DNA from: Anaerolineae bacterium
Lineage (GTDB): Bacteria > Chloroflexota > Anaerolineae > Aggregatilineales > Phototrophicaceae
Direction: 5' to 3'
DNA length: 64,000 bases
Assembly (NCBI GenBank): GCA_021296065.1
Contig: JAGWBD010000005.1
Span: forward strand, 1-64,000
Made by a program: the position numbers and the translations under genes. The notes beneath the pieces were generated by a model. That model was not told the DNA's origin, ran no database searches, and was given only the letters and a program-made list of their open reading frames with translations. Below are positions 53,283-62,874 of the stretch, in pieces; position 1 is the first letter of the stretch; every line of letters begins with the position of its first letter.

Positions 53283-54233
53283 ATGAGCCGGTTTGCAATA
53301 TCTGTAATCCTGAGCGCCCTGTCTCTGCTGCTTATCGGCTTTGCCCTGGGGTTGTTACTGGCCCCCTCGATTCCGATCGGACCCGCCGCCAGTAGCAACA
53401 TGTCGCAACAACTGGCTCCGGAAATCATCACCGTGCCGGTGCTGATCACCGCCACAATCGACCCCGATGCCTCCTTTGTGGTCGTGGTAACGGCTGCGCC
53501 CGAAGGCCAGACCACCGGCGCCACGCCGATCCCCGGCCTGATCAACACGGCGGGCGATGGCGTCGTCGTGACGGCCGAAGGCACTGAGGAAGTCATCATC
53601 GTGCCCTATCCGGTCGAGGCTTTCACCGAAGGTCTGCCACCTGGTTGCATCCTGCACGAATTGCGCTCCGGCGATACACCCTACCAGTTGGCCGGAATCT
53701 ATGGCGCTGACCCGGCCGCGATGCTGGAGATCAACGGTCTGACCGAGGACACGGCGCGTTTCCTGCGGGTCGGTGACCAGTTGGTTATCCCGCTGTCTGC
53801 CTGCCAAATGACGCAGGACCAGGTCGAGGGCTTCCTCGCAGGCGAGTGGACCATTGACGACCTCGCCACGCCAACGCCCCAGGTGACCATTACCCTGCCG
53901 CCGACGGCGGAAGCCGTGCAACTGGAAATTACCCGCATCGTCGGGGCCGGTGATATCACCGCCGAGGGCGTGGAAATCCGCAACAGTGGCGATGGGGTCG
54001 ACCTGCAGAACTGGACTTTGGAAGACGGCGAAGGCATGGTCTTCACCTTCCCGCAGCACCGGCTTTTCGGTGGCGGAACCATTTTGGTGGTCTCGCGCAG
54101 CGGTGACAACACGCCCAACCGATTGCATCAGGGACTGGACGAAGCGCTGTGGAGCGAAGGCAGCGGCGTCGCCGTGCTGCGCGATGCGAATGGCGACGTT
54201 CAGGCCACCTTCAACCTCTCGGACGACAGTTGA
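53283..54233 (+). CDS. membrane-anchored LysM and lamin-tail domain protein
   Basis: 316 residues from ATG 53283 (SD AGAGGCAGG); the track begins 45 bases too early. One TM (AISVILSALSLLLIGFALGLLL). A LysM domain follows (LHELRSGDTPYQLAGIYGADPAAMLEINGL, RVGDQLVIPL), likely peptidoglycan binding. A C-terminal lamin-tail-like beta domain ends it (GVEIRNSGDGVDLQNWTLED, TILVVSRSG). Probably a cell-wall surface protein. Confidence 0.85.
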   Translation: MSRFAISVILSALSLLLIGFALGLLLAPSIPIGPAASSNMSQQLAPEIITVPVLITATIDPDASFVVVVTAAPEGQTTGATPIPGLINTAGDGVVVTAEGTEEVIIVPYPVEAFTEGLPPGCILHELRSGDTPYQLAGIYGADPAAMLEINGLTEDTARFLRVGDQLVIPLSACQMTQDQVEGFLAGEWTIDDLATPTPQVTITLPPTAEAVQLEITRIVGAGDITAEGVEIRNSGDGVDLQNWTLEDGEGMVFTFPQHRLFGGGTILVVSRSGDNTPNRLHQGLDEALWSEGSGVAVLRDANGDVQATFNLSDDS

Positions 54234-54249
54234 ACGAAGAGCTTTCCCG

Positions 54250-54591
54250 GTGAAGAAAGACTGGGCCTCACTGGTCGAACAGCGCCTGCAACGCGCGCAG
54301 GCCGCCGGCGAATTCGACGGGTTGCCAGGCGAAGGCAAGCCCTTGCCGCCGCTGGATGACGCTCACACGCCGCCAGAGCAGCGCCTGGCGCACAGCCTGT
54401 TGCGCGCCCACGATCTGGCGCCGGAATGGATCACATTGGGTAAGGATGTGGAGCGTCGGCGCGCCCGCTTGCTGCGTGGCTCTCTTGACAGCACCAGGGA
54501 AAAGGCGCGCCTGAACCGCGATATTCTGCGTTACAACCTGATGGCGCCCGCCGGTATACCGCGCAAGGCAATGCTCGCGCCGGACCGGTAA
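54250..54591 (+). CDS. DUF1992 (DnaJ homologue C28-like) protein
   Basis: 113 residues from GTG 54250 (AAGAG upstream). WASLVEQRLQRAQAAGEFDGLPGEGKPLPP is the invariant DUF1992 core, followed by helices (LAPEWITLGKDVERRRARLL) and NRDILRYNLMAP. The family is found across bacteria and eukaryotes as the conserved-domain part of DNAJC28; function is unknown. Confidence 0.9.
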   Translation: MKKDWASLVEQRLQRAQAAGEFDGLPGEGKPLPPLDDAHTPPEQRLAHSLLRAHDLAPEWITLGKDVERRRARLLRGSLDSTREKARLNRDILRYNLMAPAGIPRKAMLAPDR

Positions 54592-54612
54592 GGGACCGTT
54601 ACAAGTGCAGGC

Positions 54613-54810
54613 TCAGGCCTCTTCGGCTTTCTTCTCCGCAGTGGCTTCCTCGTTGGCGGCGGCAGCTTCCCTCGCGCCCTGATCAAGGCCCTTGCGAAAA
54701 TTGGCGACCGCACTGCCCAGTTCGCCGCCGATTCGCGATACACGGCCCACGCCAAAGAGCAGCAGTACAATCACGAGAAGAATAATGAGTTCGGTCGGTC
54801 CCAGATTCAT
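54613..54810 (-). CDS. tatA: twin-arginine translocase TatA/TatE family subunit
   Basis: 65 residues from ATG 54810. MNLGPTELIILLVIVLLLFGVGRVSRIGGELGSAV is the classical TatA start: one TM, hinge FG, then an amphipathic helix, with the Lys/Glu-rich tail AEKKAEEA. It forms the pore of the folded-protein export system. No tatC is adjacent. Confidence 0.93.
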   Translation of the reverse strand: MNLGPTELIILLVIVLLLFGVGRVSRIGGELGSAVANFRKGLDQGAREAAAANEEATAEKKAEEA

Positions 54811-55002
54811 ACGGGATAGTCCCCTGCTGATCAACCTGATCCAGTATACCCGCAGACCGGCCTGGCCGCCATGTGCTCTCCCGCCGGATTCGCTGCTGCG
54901 CCGCCCTGCTTGACAAGCGCTTCCTGCCTGTTCTATGCTTTGGGCAGCGGCTGGCAGAGATCGCTGCCATGCGCAAGGGGGAGCAGGTCAGGTGAAAACA
55001 GT

Positions 55003-55413
55003 ATGATCGCCAACCACGTCTGGATTGAAAAATCAGAACCGTCTGAAAACGACGCTTGTGACGTCATCGTCCGAATGGAGGATGGCAGCCACTACACGGC
55101 GTCGTTTGTGACTCTGGCCTGGTTGCGACGACAACTGGACCTGGGCTTTCATGGCGCCTGCGACCACCCCCACTGCAACCCCGTGCGCTATGCGGCCATC
55201 GATACCCCTCACGTTCTTGTCGATGATCTTGAATGCGACACCCTGCTGGACGTTATCGAATGCATGATCGACCTGGGCACTTTCGAGGGCCGTTTCACCC
55301 GCGTCAGCGGCGATGAGGCCATTCACCCCGGCGGCGTGCGAACTCCCTGCGTCACCCACGAAATGGTCACCTTCGTCATCAGTGACGTGCTGAGCGTTAC
55401 CGGCGTCACCTGA
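55003..55413 (+). CDS. hypothetical 136-residue Cys/His-containing protein
   Basis: ATG 55003 with SD AGGTGA. No signal or TM. The segment GFHGACDHPHCNPVRYA has Cys and His spaced like a metal site. Other acidic and Cys residues follow (LECDTLLDVIECMIDL). Family not recognised. It precedes thrS by about 80 bases on the same strand and might share its transcript. Confidence 0.65.
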   Translation: MIANHVWIEKSEPSENDACDVIVRMEDGSHYTASFVTLAWLRRQLDLGFHGACDHPHCNPVRYAAIDTPHVLVDDLECDTLLDVIECMIDLGTFEGRFTRVSGDEAIHPGGVRTPCVTHEMVTFVISDVLSVTGVT

Positions 55414-55493
55414 ACTCCTCCTCCTCCATCCTTGACCGTTGTGTCGGCCAGCCCTGCGCCCGATTTCTGGCCCCGTGCAAATAAAGGGAACCC

Positions 55494-57293
55494 ATGTCCA
55501 ACCCGGCAGACCAGTTGTATCGCATCCGCCATTCGGCAGCGCACATCATGGCGGAGGCCATGCTGGAGCGCTTTCCCCAGGCGAAAATCGCCATCGGCCC
55601 ACCCATTGAGGACGGCTTCTATTACGATTTTGACCTGCCGCGGCCCGTCAGCGACGAAGACCTGAAATGGGTCGAGCGGCGCATGAAAAAGATCATCGTC
55701 GGCAACCACGCTTTCACCTGCCGCGAGATTGGCGCCGACGAGGCGCGTGAACTCTTCCATGACCAGCCCTACAAACTGGAACTGATCGATGATCTGGTCA
55801 ACGGCCGCGTCGACGAAAACGGCGAGCACATCGCCGCGCCGGCGGAGACGCTCACCGTCTATACCCAGAACCGCTTCACCGACCTCTGCCGCGGCCCGCA
55901 CGTCGAACGCAGCAGGGAAATTGACCCCAGGGCGCTGCGCATCGCCTTTCGCCCGCCCGCCGGCGCTTACTGGCGCGGCGACGAAAATCGGCCGCAACTG
56001 ACGCGCATCTACGGCACCGCCTGGAACAACGCCGACGAACTGCAGGACTATCTTGAGCGCCTGGAAGAAGCGCGGCGCCGCGATCATCGTGTGCTGGGAG
56101 AACGCCTGGGTCTTTTCACCATCAGTCCGCTGGTCGGCAGGGGCCTGCCGCTGTGGAAGCCGAAGGGGACCATTCTGCGCGACACGCTTGAGCGCTGGTT
56201 GCGCGACGTGCAGGTCGACAATGGTTACGAACCGGTCATGACGCCGCACATCGGCCGTCTCGACCTGTACCGCACCTCCGGTCACTATCCCTATTACGCC
56301 GACAGCCAGTACGCGCCGCTCGAAGTCGATGACGAGCAATTCCTGTTGCGTCCCATGAACTGCCCGCACCATTGCGCCATTTACCAGAGCGAAATGCGCT
56401 CCTGGCGCGACCTGCCCGTGCGCCTCGCCGAGTTCGGCACCGTCTACCGCTACGAACAATCCGGCGAACTGCACGGTCTGACGCGTGTGCGCGGCTTCAC
56501 GGTTGATGACGCGCACCTCTTCGTCAGGCCGGACCAGCTGGTTGAGGAATTCCAGGGCGTGGTGCGACTGATTCAACAGGTTTTCGGCGCACTCGGCATG
56601 ACGGACTTCGCGGCGCGCGTCGGTATTCGCGACCCTCACAGCGACAAATACAGCGGCAGTGACGAATTGTGGCAAAAGGCCACCGACGCCATCCTGCTGG
56701 CCTGCAGGGAACTGGGCCTGGAGCACCGCATCGAGGAAGGCGAGGCGGCATTTTATGGCCCCAAGCTGGACTTTATCTTTCGCGATGGTCTGCAACGCGA
56801 ATGGCAACTGGGCACTGTGCAGGTGGACTACAACCTGCCCGAGCGCTTTGATCTCGAGTACGTCGACAGCGACGACAACCGTCAACGTCCGGTCATGATC
56901 CATCGCGCGCCCTTCGGCAGCATGGAGCGTTTCATCGGCATCCTTATCGAACACTTCGCCGGCGCCTTTCCCGTCTGGCTGGCGCCCCAACAGGCGATTC
57001 TAATCCCAATCGCCGACCGCCACGTTGCCCCGGCGCGCGAGTTGGCCACGCAGTTGCGTGCGGCTGGCATTCGCGCGCACGTCGACGAGAGTCGCAATCG
57101 CATGGGCAACAAGATCCGGCTGGCGCGCCAACAAAACATCCCCTACATGCTGGTGCTGGGCGACCGCGATCTCGAAAACGGCACGGTCAGTGTGCGCCTG
57201 CGCAATGACGAGGACCTGGGCGCCATGTCGCTGCCGGAATTCACGGCCATGGCGACCCGCGCAATTGACGAGAAACTGCTAACCCTGCAGTAA
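55494..57293 (+). CDS. thrS: threonyl-tRNA synthetase lacking the TGS domain
   Basis: 599 residues. It begins directly at the editing/SAD region (YRIRHSAAHIMAEAMLERFP; HxxxH of the editing site), so the N-terminal TGS domain is missing. Class II core: motif 2 FGTVYRYEQSGELHGLTRVRGF with zinc ligands RPMNCPHHC, motif 3 HRAPFGSMERFIGILIEHF, and the C-terminal anticodon domain (VHVDESRNRMGNKIR-like). It charges tRNA-Thr. No T-box leader seen upstream. Confidence 0.95.
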   Translation: MSNPADQLYRIRHSAAHIMAEAMLERFPQAKIAIGPPIEDGFYYDFDLPRPVSDEDLKWVERRMKKIIVGNHAFTCREIGADEARELFHDQPYKLELIDDLVNGRVDENGEHIAAPAETLTVYTQNRFTDLCRGPHVERSREIDPRALRIAFRPPAGAYWRGDENRPQLTRIYGTAWNNADELQDYLERLEEARRRDHRVLGERLGLFTISPLVGRGLPLWKPKGTILRDTLERWLRDVQVDNGYEPVMTPHIGRLDLYRTSGHYPYYADSQYAPLEVDDEQFLLRPMNCPHHCAIYQSEMRSWRDLPVRLAEFGTVYRYEQSGELHGLTRVRGFTVDDAHLFVRPDQLVEEFQGVVRLIQQVFGALGMTDFAARVGIRDPHSDKYSGSDELWQKATDAILLACRELGLEHRIEEGEAAFYGPKLDFIFRDGLQREWQLGTVQVDYNLPERFDLEYVDSDDNRQRPVMIHRAPFGSMERFIGILIEHFAGAFPVWLAPQQAILIPIADRHVAPARELATQLRAAGIRAHVDESRNRMGNKIRLARQQNIPYMLVLGDRDLENGTVSVRLRNDEDLGAMSLPEFTAMATRAIDEKLLTLQ

Positions 57294-57296
57294 GCC

Positions 57297-58463
57297 TCAG
57301 TCGCGGCAAATGCGCAGCAGCGCATCGGTTTGCGATACCATGCGTTCGAAGCTGAAACGCTCCAGACCATCGGCCGCGTTGCCGGCCAAACGCTCCCGCA
57401 GGCCAGGCTGCAGGGCGCGTTGCAGCGCTTCCACCAGCGCATCACCGTCCGGCCAGGGCACCAGCAGGCCGTTTTGGTCTTGCGTGACCACTTCCGGGTT
57501 GCCGCAGCGATCGCTGGCGATGACCGGCGTGCCGACTTGCAGGCTCTCCAGCAGGGAATGAGACAGCCCTTCGTAGCCGGAATACAGCACGAACCAGTCC
57601 GCCGCCTGCATGTAAAGCGCCAGCTGCGGGCGGGTGATCTGCCCCATGAAGCGCACCCGCGGCTCCAGCTTCAATTGTTCAACCTGTCTTTCCAGCGCCG
57701 GGCGTTGCGGCCCGTCACCGGCGACGATTAGTCGAAACTGTGGCACCTGCGCCAGCGCTGACAAGAGTTGGTCGATGCCCTTCCAGGGGTTCAGGCGCGC
57801 GGCGGTGAGCAGCAAGGGCTGGTCGTCCAGGCCCAGTTGCTGGCGTGCGACGACCTGGTCCTGGGCTGGCGTGGCGGCCAGCGGCGGCAAGGCGTTGGGG
57901 ATGACCTGGATTTGCGTCGGCATCACGCCCCAGCCGGTCACCAGTCGGCGCAGCCATTCCCCGGGCACGATGACGCGGCGGGCCCGCTGCAACTCCCGCG
58001 AGCGAAGCGTCTTTTGCAACTCGACCAGACGTCCGTAACGCTGGAGTTGGAAGCGTTCGATGTCCTCATCCGGCGGAATCCAGCCTCGCCGGATGCTGCG
58101 CTCCCAGGCCTGGTCGCCCACGATGCGGTAGACGCGCGGCGGTCCACCAGGGGGCAGTGGCAGGCCGGGCGTGGTGTGCAGCACCAAATCGGCGCCGCGC
58201 ATCCGGGACCAGGCGGCGCCGGCATAGCGGGCCAGGCGCAGCGGCGGGATGCTGCGCGGAATGCGTTTCAACGGCCAGGATGGCCCGTCCGGGCTGGCGT
58301 CGCCGAAACTTATGACCTCCAGTTCCCAGCCCTGCGCCTGCAGCGCCGGCAGGACGTCCTGCAGCCAGGTGGCGGGCCCGCCGGCTTCCGGCGGCGCTAT
58401 GCCCGAAGCGACCAGCAAACGACCCGCCCGCCGCGCATGGCCGCGCAACGCTTCTTCAGACAT
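57297..58463 (-). CDS. GT4-type glycosyltransferase
   Basis: 388 residues from ATG 58463, overlapping the GTPase gene by eight bases. GT-B fold: N-terminal SGIAPPEAGGPATWLQDVLPAL, the linker LTAARLNPWKGIDQLLSALAQV, VAGDGPQRPALERQ, and the donor-site GYEGLSHSLLESLQVGTPVIASD with the EX7E motif. It transfers a sugar from a nucleotide donor, likely for envelope glycan. Converges with thrS, four bases apart. Confidence 0.9.
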   Translation of the reverse strand: MSEEALRGHARRAGRLLVASGIAPPEAGGPATWLQDVLPALQAQGWELEVISFGDASPDGPSWPLKRIPRSIPPLRLARYAGAAWSRMRGADLVLHTTPGLPLPPGGPPRVYRIVGDQAWERSIRRGWIPPDEDIERFQLQRYGRLVELQKTLRSRELQRARRVIVPGEWLRRLVTGWGVMPTQIQVIPNALPPLAATPAQDQVVARQQLGLDDQPLLLTAARLNPWKGIDQLLSALAQVPQFRLIVAGDGPQRPALERQVEQLKLEPRVRFMGQITRPQLALYMQAADWFVLYSGYEGLSHSLLESLQVGTPVIASDRCGNPEVVTQDQNGLLVPWPDGDALVEALQRALQPGLRERLAGNAADGLERFSFERMVSQTDALLRICRD

Positions 58464-59541
58464 TGAAGCGGATGCGGAGCACGTCGCCGTCCTGCACTTC
58501 GTAGTCGCGACCCTCAAGGCGCAACTGACCGGCGCGTCGTAAATCGGCCTCGCGCCCTTCCGCGGCCAGCAGGTCCTCGCTGCGCATCACCTCGGCGCGG
58601 ATGAATCCCCGCTGCATGTCGCTGTGCACCACCCCGGCGGCCTCGGCCGCGCCCGAGCCGGACGGGAGACTCCAGGCGCGCAATTCATTTTCGTTGAGGG
58701 TGAAGAAGGAGCGCAGCTGCAGCAACGCAAAGGAAAGTCGGATGACCTTGTCCGCGCTACGTTCCTGAATGCCAAACTCCTCCATGAAGATCGCGGCATC
58801 CTCCGCTTCGAGTGTCGCGATTTCGGCCTCCAGGCGGCCGCGCAGGGCGGTGACCAGCATGCCAGGCCCTGTTGCGGGCAAGGCGACATCGGCTTCCACC
58901 CGGGAGTCGTCCACATTCAGGACAATCAACATCGGCTTGAGCGTGAGAAAGCCGAAGCCGCGAAGGGCGCTTCGCTGTGTCGGCGTCAGGGCGCAGGCGC
59001 GTAGCGGGCGACCCTCCTCCAGGTGCTGCTGCAGGGAGACGAGCAACTCGCCTTCGTCACGCACTTCTTTGGCGACACGGCGTCCCTTTAGTCGGACCTC
59101 GTTGTCGATGCGTTCCAGCCGCGTCTCCAGCGCCACCAGGTCATGCAGCTGCAATTCGGCATCCAGCATGTCCAGGTCGCGCGCCGGGTCCACCTTGTCG
59201 TATGGATGCGGCACGGCATCGTTTTCAAAGGCGCGCAATACCAGCACGAAGCCATCCACCTGTTCCAGTTCCTGGCGGAAGCGCCCCTGAATCCCGGCTT
59301 CGCTCACGCCCCGCTCAAGGCCGGCAATATCGCTGTAGGTGACCTGAATGTGGGTCGTCTTGCGCGGCTGATAGATGAGGCTGAGTTGGTCCACCCGTTC
59401 GTCCGGCACGCGCACGACCGCCGTGTGCACCTCGAAGCGACCGGCTGCGGCGCCCGTGGCGATGTCCTGGCCGGTCAATGCGTTGAAGAGGGTGGTCTTG
59501 CCGCTGTTGGGCAGGCCGATAATGCCGAGGCGCAGGGTCGT
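58456..59541 (-). CDS. YchF/Obg-related GTPase (DUF933/TGS) with non-standard start
   Basis: The track starts at TTG 59478, which would remove the P-loop. The same frame upstream encodes LRLGIIGLPNSGKTTLFNAL, the G1 motif expected at the N-terminus. No ATG, GTG or TTG precedes it: candidates are ACG 59541 (homologues have Met there), CTG 59535 eight bases after AGGAGG, or a base error. The rest has a coiled-coil insert and the C-terminal TGS/DUF933 region (AGVVHSDMQRGFIRAEV, DYEVQDGDVLRIRFNV). Ribosome-associated NTPase family. It follows tRNA-Leu directly. Confidence 0.82.
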   Translation of the reverse strand, partial: TTLRLGIIGLPNSGKTTLFNALTGQDIATGAAAGRFEVHTAVVRVPDERVDQLSLIYQPRKTTHIQVTYSDIAGLERGVSEAGIQGRFRQELEQVDGFVLVLRAFENDAVPHPYDKVDPARDLDMLDAELQLHDLVALETRLERIDNEVRLKGRRVAKEVRDEGELLVSLQQHLEEGRPLRACALTPTQRSALRGFGFLTLKPMLIVLNVDDSRVEADVALPATGPGMLVTALRGRLEAEIATLEAEDAAIFMEEFGIQERSADKVIRLSFALLQLRSFFTLNENELRAWSLPSGSGAAEAAGVVHSDMQRGFIRAEVMRSEDLLAAEGREADLRRAGQLRLEGRDYEVQDGDVLRIRFNV

Positions 59542-59587
59542 GGCCTCCTGTTTGTCAGCTGGAATGCCGGCGTTTCCGGCCTGGCCA

Positions 59588-59670
59588 TGGGGTTGGCGGG
59601 TTTCGAACCCGCCCGCCGGTTAAGGCAGGAGATTTTAAGTCACCCATGTCTGCCATTCCATCACAACCCC
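59588..59670 (-). tRNA. tRNA-Leu (TAA anticodon)
   Basis: Minus-strand cloverleaf: acceptor GGGGTTG pairs with CAACCCC. Anticodon loop CTTAAAA gives TAA. Long variable arm (CTGCCTTAACCGGC region). T-arm GGCGGG-TTCGAAA-CCCGCC. The anticodon stem has one T-T mismatch. It lies just upstream of the YchF-type gene on the same strand. Confidence 0.92.
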
Positions 59671-59680
59671 CTGCGCCAGT

Positions 59681-60586
59681 CTACCTGTCGGCCTGTTCCC
59701 GGTCAATCGGAGCGGGGTCGAGCAGATGCCGGTTGAACTGGTACACGGGCGCAAGATACTGCCACAAATGACCGCCCGACAAAAATTCGTTCAGCCGGGC
59801 ATATGTCCACTCCTGCTCGGGATGTTGCTGCCGCATCCAGCGCCTGAAGGACACAAACAGCGGCCGTGCGTATCGAAATTGCTCGACTATGATGTGGCCG
59901 CGCAGCCCGAAGCGCTCGACATAACCCAGACGCTGCATCTCCTTGTACAGAGCGCTGTAGTCCACAGGCACGCGCCGGTGTTCGACGCGCCAGCCACGTT
60001 CGTCGCCTTCGAGAATGGCGTAACTGGCGTCATGCAGGCCGATATGGGGTGTGCCTGCCGGGCCAGGATTGATGAATTGCCAGTCCGCCAGGTTACGTTC
60101 AAAGGCCATGTGGTAGTGACCCGCAACGATGTGGCTTTCGTCCGTACCGGCCAGCATGGCCAGCGCATCACTCTCGGCCGTAACCGCCGTGACGGTCCTG
60201 AAGGGATTGCCCGGCGAGGCATGCACCACCCGCAAGGGCGGCGCGTCTGCGAATCTCAGGGACAGTTCGTCAGGCATGACGGCCAGGCGCGCCAGCCAGG
60301 CGTCACCGAGTTGCTCTGCCAGAAAATCCAGAAAGGCCCAGTCGCGCCGTTCCCCTGCCGGACATACGGCGACCTGATCGAGAAGGTAATGTTCGTGGTT
60401 GCCGCGGATGGCGACCCAGCCCCGATCGAAGACCGTCTCCAGCACCTCTCTGGAAAAGGGGCCGATGTTGATCAGGTCGCCGGCGACGATGACCTGGTCC
60501 AGGTGCTCGCCCTCCATGTCGGCGATGACGGCCTCCAGAGCGGGCAAATTGCCATGGATATCGGCCAGAACGGCCAGGCGCGTCAT
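59681..60586 (-). CDS. calcineurin-like metallophosphoesterase
   Basis: 301 residues from ATG 60586, overlapping the GT2 stop (ATGA). Metal motifs: LADIHGN, VIVAGDLINIGP, IRGNHEHYLLD and IVAGHYHMAF. This is the YfcE/MJ0936-like phosphodiesterase fold, with a C-terminal extension of about 80 residues (LYKEMQRLGYVERFGLRGHI). Substrate unknown. Confidence 0.9.
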   Translation of the reverse strand: MTRLAVLADIHGNLPALEAVIADMEGEHLDQVIVAGDLINIGPFSREVLETVFDRGWVAIRGNHEHYLLDQVAVCPAGERRDWAFLDFLAEQLGDAWLARLAVMPDELSLRFADAPPLRVVHASPGNPFRTVTAVTAESDALAMLAGTDESHIVAGHYHMAFERNLADWQFINPGPAGTPHIGLHDASYAILEGDERGWRVEHRRVPVDYSALYKEMQRLGYVERFGLRGHIIVEQFRYARPLFVSFRRWMRQQHPEQEWTYARLNEFLSGGHLWQYLAPVYQFNRHLLDPAPIDREQADR

Positions 60587-62013
60587 GGACGCGGGCGCGC
60601 CAACAGCCACTGGTCGCGCAGGCTGAGGCCCGCGACCAGCGCAAAGGCCAGGCAGTAGAGCGCCAGCCAGGGGACCAGCGCGGGATAGTGCGCCAGGGCG
60701 ATCAACGTGGCCGCCAGCGCGTAGGCGGCCAGCAGCAACTCGCCGGCCAGAGTCCGGTCGATGCGCAGGGCGTAGCGGCTGACCGCCCAGGATTGCGCAA
60801 ACTTGGGCGTGCGACGAAACTCCGCCGCGCCCGATCCCAGACCGGCCAGCACCGCCAGGGTGGCGTTGAAGGTCATACCCGTGCCCAGCAAGAGGAGCAG
60901 CGGGAAGGCGCGCAGACGTCGTCGCCAGTCCGGATAAAGCGCATATTGACTCAGCAAGTACAACAGCGCCGGCACCAGCGCCGCCAGGCCCAGCGGACCC
61001 GGCAACAAGGCCTCAAAGCCGCCACCCAACAGCAGCAGCGGTGTCAACAGCAACATCAGCAGCATTAACGGGTGCGGCAGATACTGGCACAGGTGCAGAG
61101 TGGCCATGATACGTTGCGCAGGTGGCAAAGGCGCGCGCCACAGCGGCAGTAGCAGGCCGATCAGGGTACGCGTGCTGCCGCGCGCCCAGCGCGCCTGCTG
61201 TTGCTTCCATGCGGCCATCTGTGGCGGCACTTCCGCCGGAACGACCACGTCCGGCAGATACAGAAAGCGCCAGCCGGCCAGTTGCGCGCGGTAGCTGAGG
61301 TCAAGGTCTTCGGTCAGCGTCAACGCGCTCCAGCCGCCGGCCTCGAGAATGCAGGAGCGTCGCCAAACGCCGCCGGAACCGCTGAAGTTGATGAACCAGC
61401 CGGCGCGGTTGCGGGCCGTCTGCTCGACGATGAAGTGGCCGTCCAGCGCCAGCGCCTGGCCGCGCGTGAGCGCGTTGTCGGGCCAGTTGAGATGCCCCCA
61501 GCGCGTCTGCACCATGCCGATGCGTCCGTCCGCCACCAGATGCGGCACCGTCCGCCGCAGGAAGTCCGGCGGCGGCACGAAATCAGCGTCGAGAACGGCC
61601 ACCAGTTCGCAATCCAGCTGCGCGAGACCCTCGGCCAACGCCCCCGCCTTGTAACCTGTGCGTTGCGCCCGCTGCAGATGCTGGATGTCAAGCCCCTGCG
61701 CGCGCAGGGTCGGCAGCATACGGCACACGATGGCGCTGGTTTCGTCGCTGGAGTCATCCAGCACCTGGACCTTCAGACTCTGGCGCGGGTAATCCAGCGC
61801 CGCGACGGCCGCCAGCAGTCGTTCGATGACGTAACGCTCGTTGTAGACGGGCAATTGCACCGCCACGCGCGGCCAGGCCGTCACGGGCGGCGGCGTCAGC
61901 GATTGATGCCGAGTCCGCCAGTAGGCCAGCAAGAGCACGGCTGTTCCCAGGGCTTGCAGAATCAGCAGCAGCGCGCAGAGCAGATAAACCAGGCTGAGAA
62001 TGCTAAGGGCCAT
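60583..62013 (-). CDS. GT2 processive glycosyltransferase (cellulose synthase-like)
   Basis: 476 residues with an N-terminal TM, a cytosolic GT-A domain and four or more C-terminal TM helices. Motifs: [33 protein letters not shown] (DxD), [10 protein letters not shown] (TED) and QQARWARGS (QxxRW). This matches CesA/mannan synthase-like enzymes that polymerise and export a beta-glycan. Product unknown. Divergent from the PhyH gene. Confidence 0.92.
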   Translation of the reverse strand: MALSILSLVYLLCALLLILQALGTAVLLLAYWRTRHQSLTPPPVTAWPRVAVQLPVYNERYVIERLLAAVAALDYPRQSLKVQVLDDSSDETSAIVCRMLPTLRAQGLDIQHLQRAQRTGYKAGALAEGLAQLDCELVAVLDADFVPPPDFLRRTVPHLVADGRIGMVQTRWGHLNWPDNALTRGQALALDGHFIVEQTARNRAGWFINFSGSGGVWRRSCILEAGGWSALTLTEDLDLSYRAQLAGWRFLYLPDVVVPAEVPPQMAAWKQQQARWARGSTRTLIGLLLPLWRAPLPPAQRIMATLHLCQYLPHPLMLLMLLLTPLLLLGGGFEALLPGPLGLAALVPALLYLLSQYALYPDWRRRLRAFPLLLLLGTGMTFNATLAVLAGLGSGAAEFRRTPKFAQSWAVSRYALRIDRTLAGELLLAAYALAATLIALAHYPALVPWLALYCLAFALVAGLSLRDQWLLARPRP

Positions 62014-62054
62014 CAGGGCGAGTCTGGCACATATCAGGCGGGAGTCAAGGGTGC

Positions 62055-62060
62055 TATACT
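62055..62060 (+). promoter_or_regulatory. -10 element of the PhyH-PfkB-aldolase group
   Basis: TATACT 36 bases before ATG 62096; the leader contains the strong SD GAGGGGAGAG. Confidence 0.4.
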
Positions 62061-62095
62061 CCGCGCCGGGCCGTCAACATGAGGGGAGAGTCGCC

Positions 62096-62860
62096 ATGGA
62101 CATGAAGACAGCGCTGGCTGCCTGCGGCGTGCGGCCGGACACCCTGAGCGAGGCAGAAAAGGTGCAACTGTCCCGTGATGGATATCTGCCCCTGAAAGAC
62201 ATATTGCTGCCGGAGCAAGTCTACCAGCTGGGCGCCCGCGCCGACGAACTGGTAGCCGGGGAAGGCGCGGCCGCCGGCCTTGAGGTGCATCAGGAAACCG
62301 GCGCCGACCGACTCTCCGACCTCATCAACAAGGACCCGCGCTACGACCTTTGCTTCACCCACCCGCGCGTGCTGGCCGCCATCTGGCATGTACTGGGCGC
62401 GGATTTCCGACTTTCCTCGCTCAATTTTCGCGCGGCCTTGCCAGGCAGTGGCCTGCAGCCGCTGCATCAGGACTGGCACGAAGCGGTGGCGGCCGACGAT
62501 TATCATGTCTGCAACTCGATCTGGCTGCTGGACGACTTCAGCGCGGCCAACGGCGCGACGCGCGTCGTGCCCGGCTCGCAGCGCAACGGCCAGATGCCGC
62601 AGGATGCCCTGGACGACCCGATGGCGCCGCATCCCGACCAACAGTTGCTGGAAGCGCCGGCGGGCACGGTCGTCATCTTCAATTCCCACACCTGGCACGG
62701 CGGCACCTTCAACGGCTCCGGCCAACGCCGCCGCGCCCTGCATTCCTACTTTTGTCGCCGGGAGCAGCCGCAGCAACTGGACCAGCAGCGCTATCTGCGC
62801 GAGGCCACCTGGAAGCGGCTCAGTCCGGCGGCGCGCTTCATCCTCGACGTAAACATGTGA
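62096..62860 (+). CDS. phytanoyl-CoA dioxygenase-like Fe(II)/2-oxoglutarate oxygenase
   Basis: 254 residues from ATG 62096. LHQDWHEAV supplies the HxD iron ligands, FNSHTWHGGTFNGS the distal His, and QRRRALHSYFCRRE the Arg that should bind 2-oxoglutarate. The PhyH family hydroxylates diverse substrates. The next genes are a sugar kinase and an aldolase, so a sugar- or polyol-derived substrate is possible but unproven. Confidence 0.87.
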   Translation: MDMKTALAACGVRPDTLSEAEKVQLSRDGYLPLKDILLPEQVYQLGARADELVAGEGAAAGLEVHQETGADRLSDLINKDPRYDLCFTHPRVLAAIWHVLGADFRLSSLNFRAALPGSGLQPLHQDWHEAVAADDYHVCNSIWLLDDFSAANGATRVVPGSQRNGQMPQDALDDPMAPHPDQQLLEAPAGTVVIFNSHTWHGGTFNGSGQRRRALHSYFCRREQPQQLDQQRYLREATWKRLSPAARFILDVNM

Positions 62861-62874
62861 CGCCGGAGCGGCCG

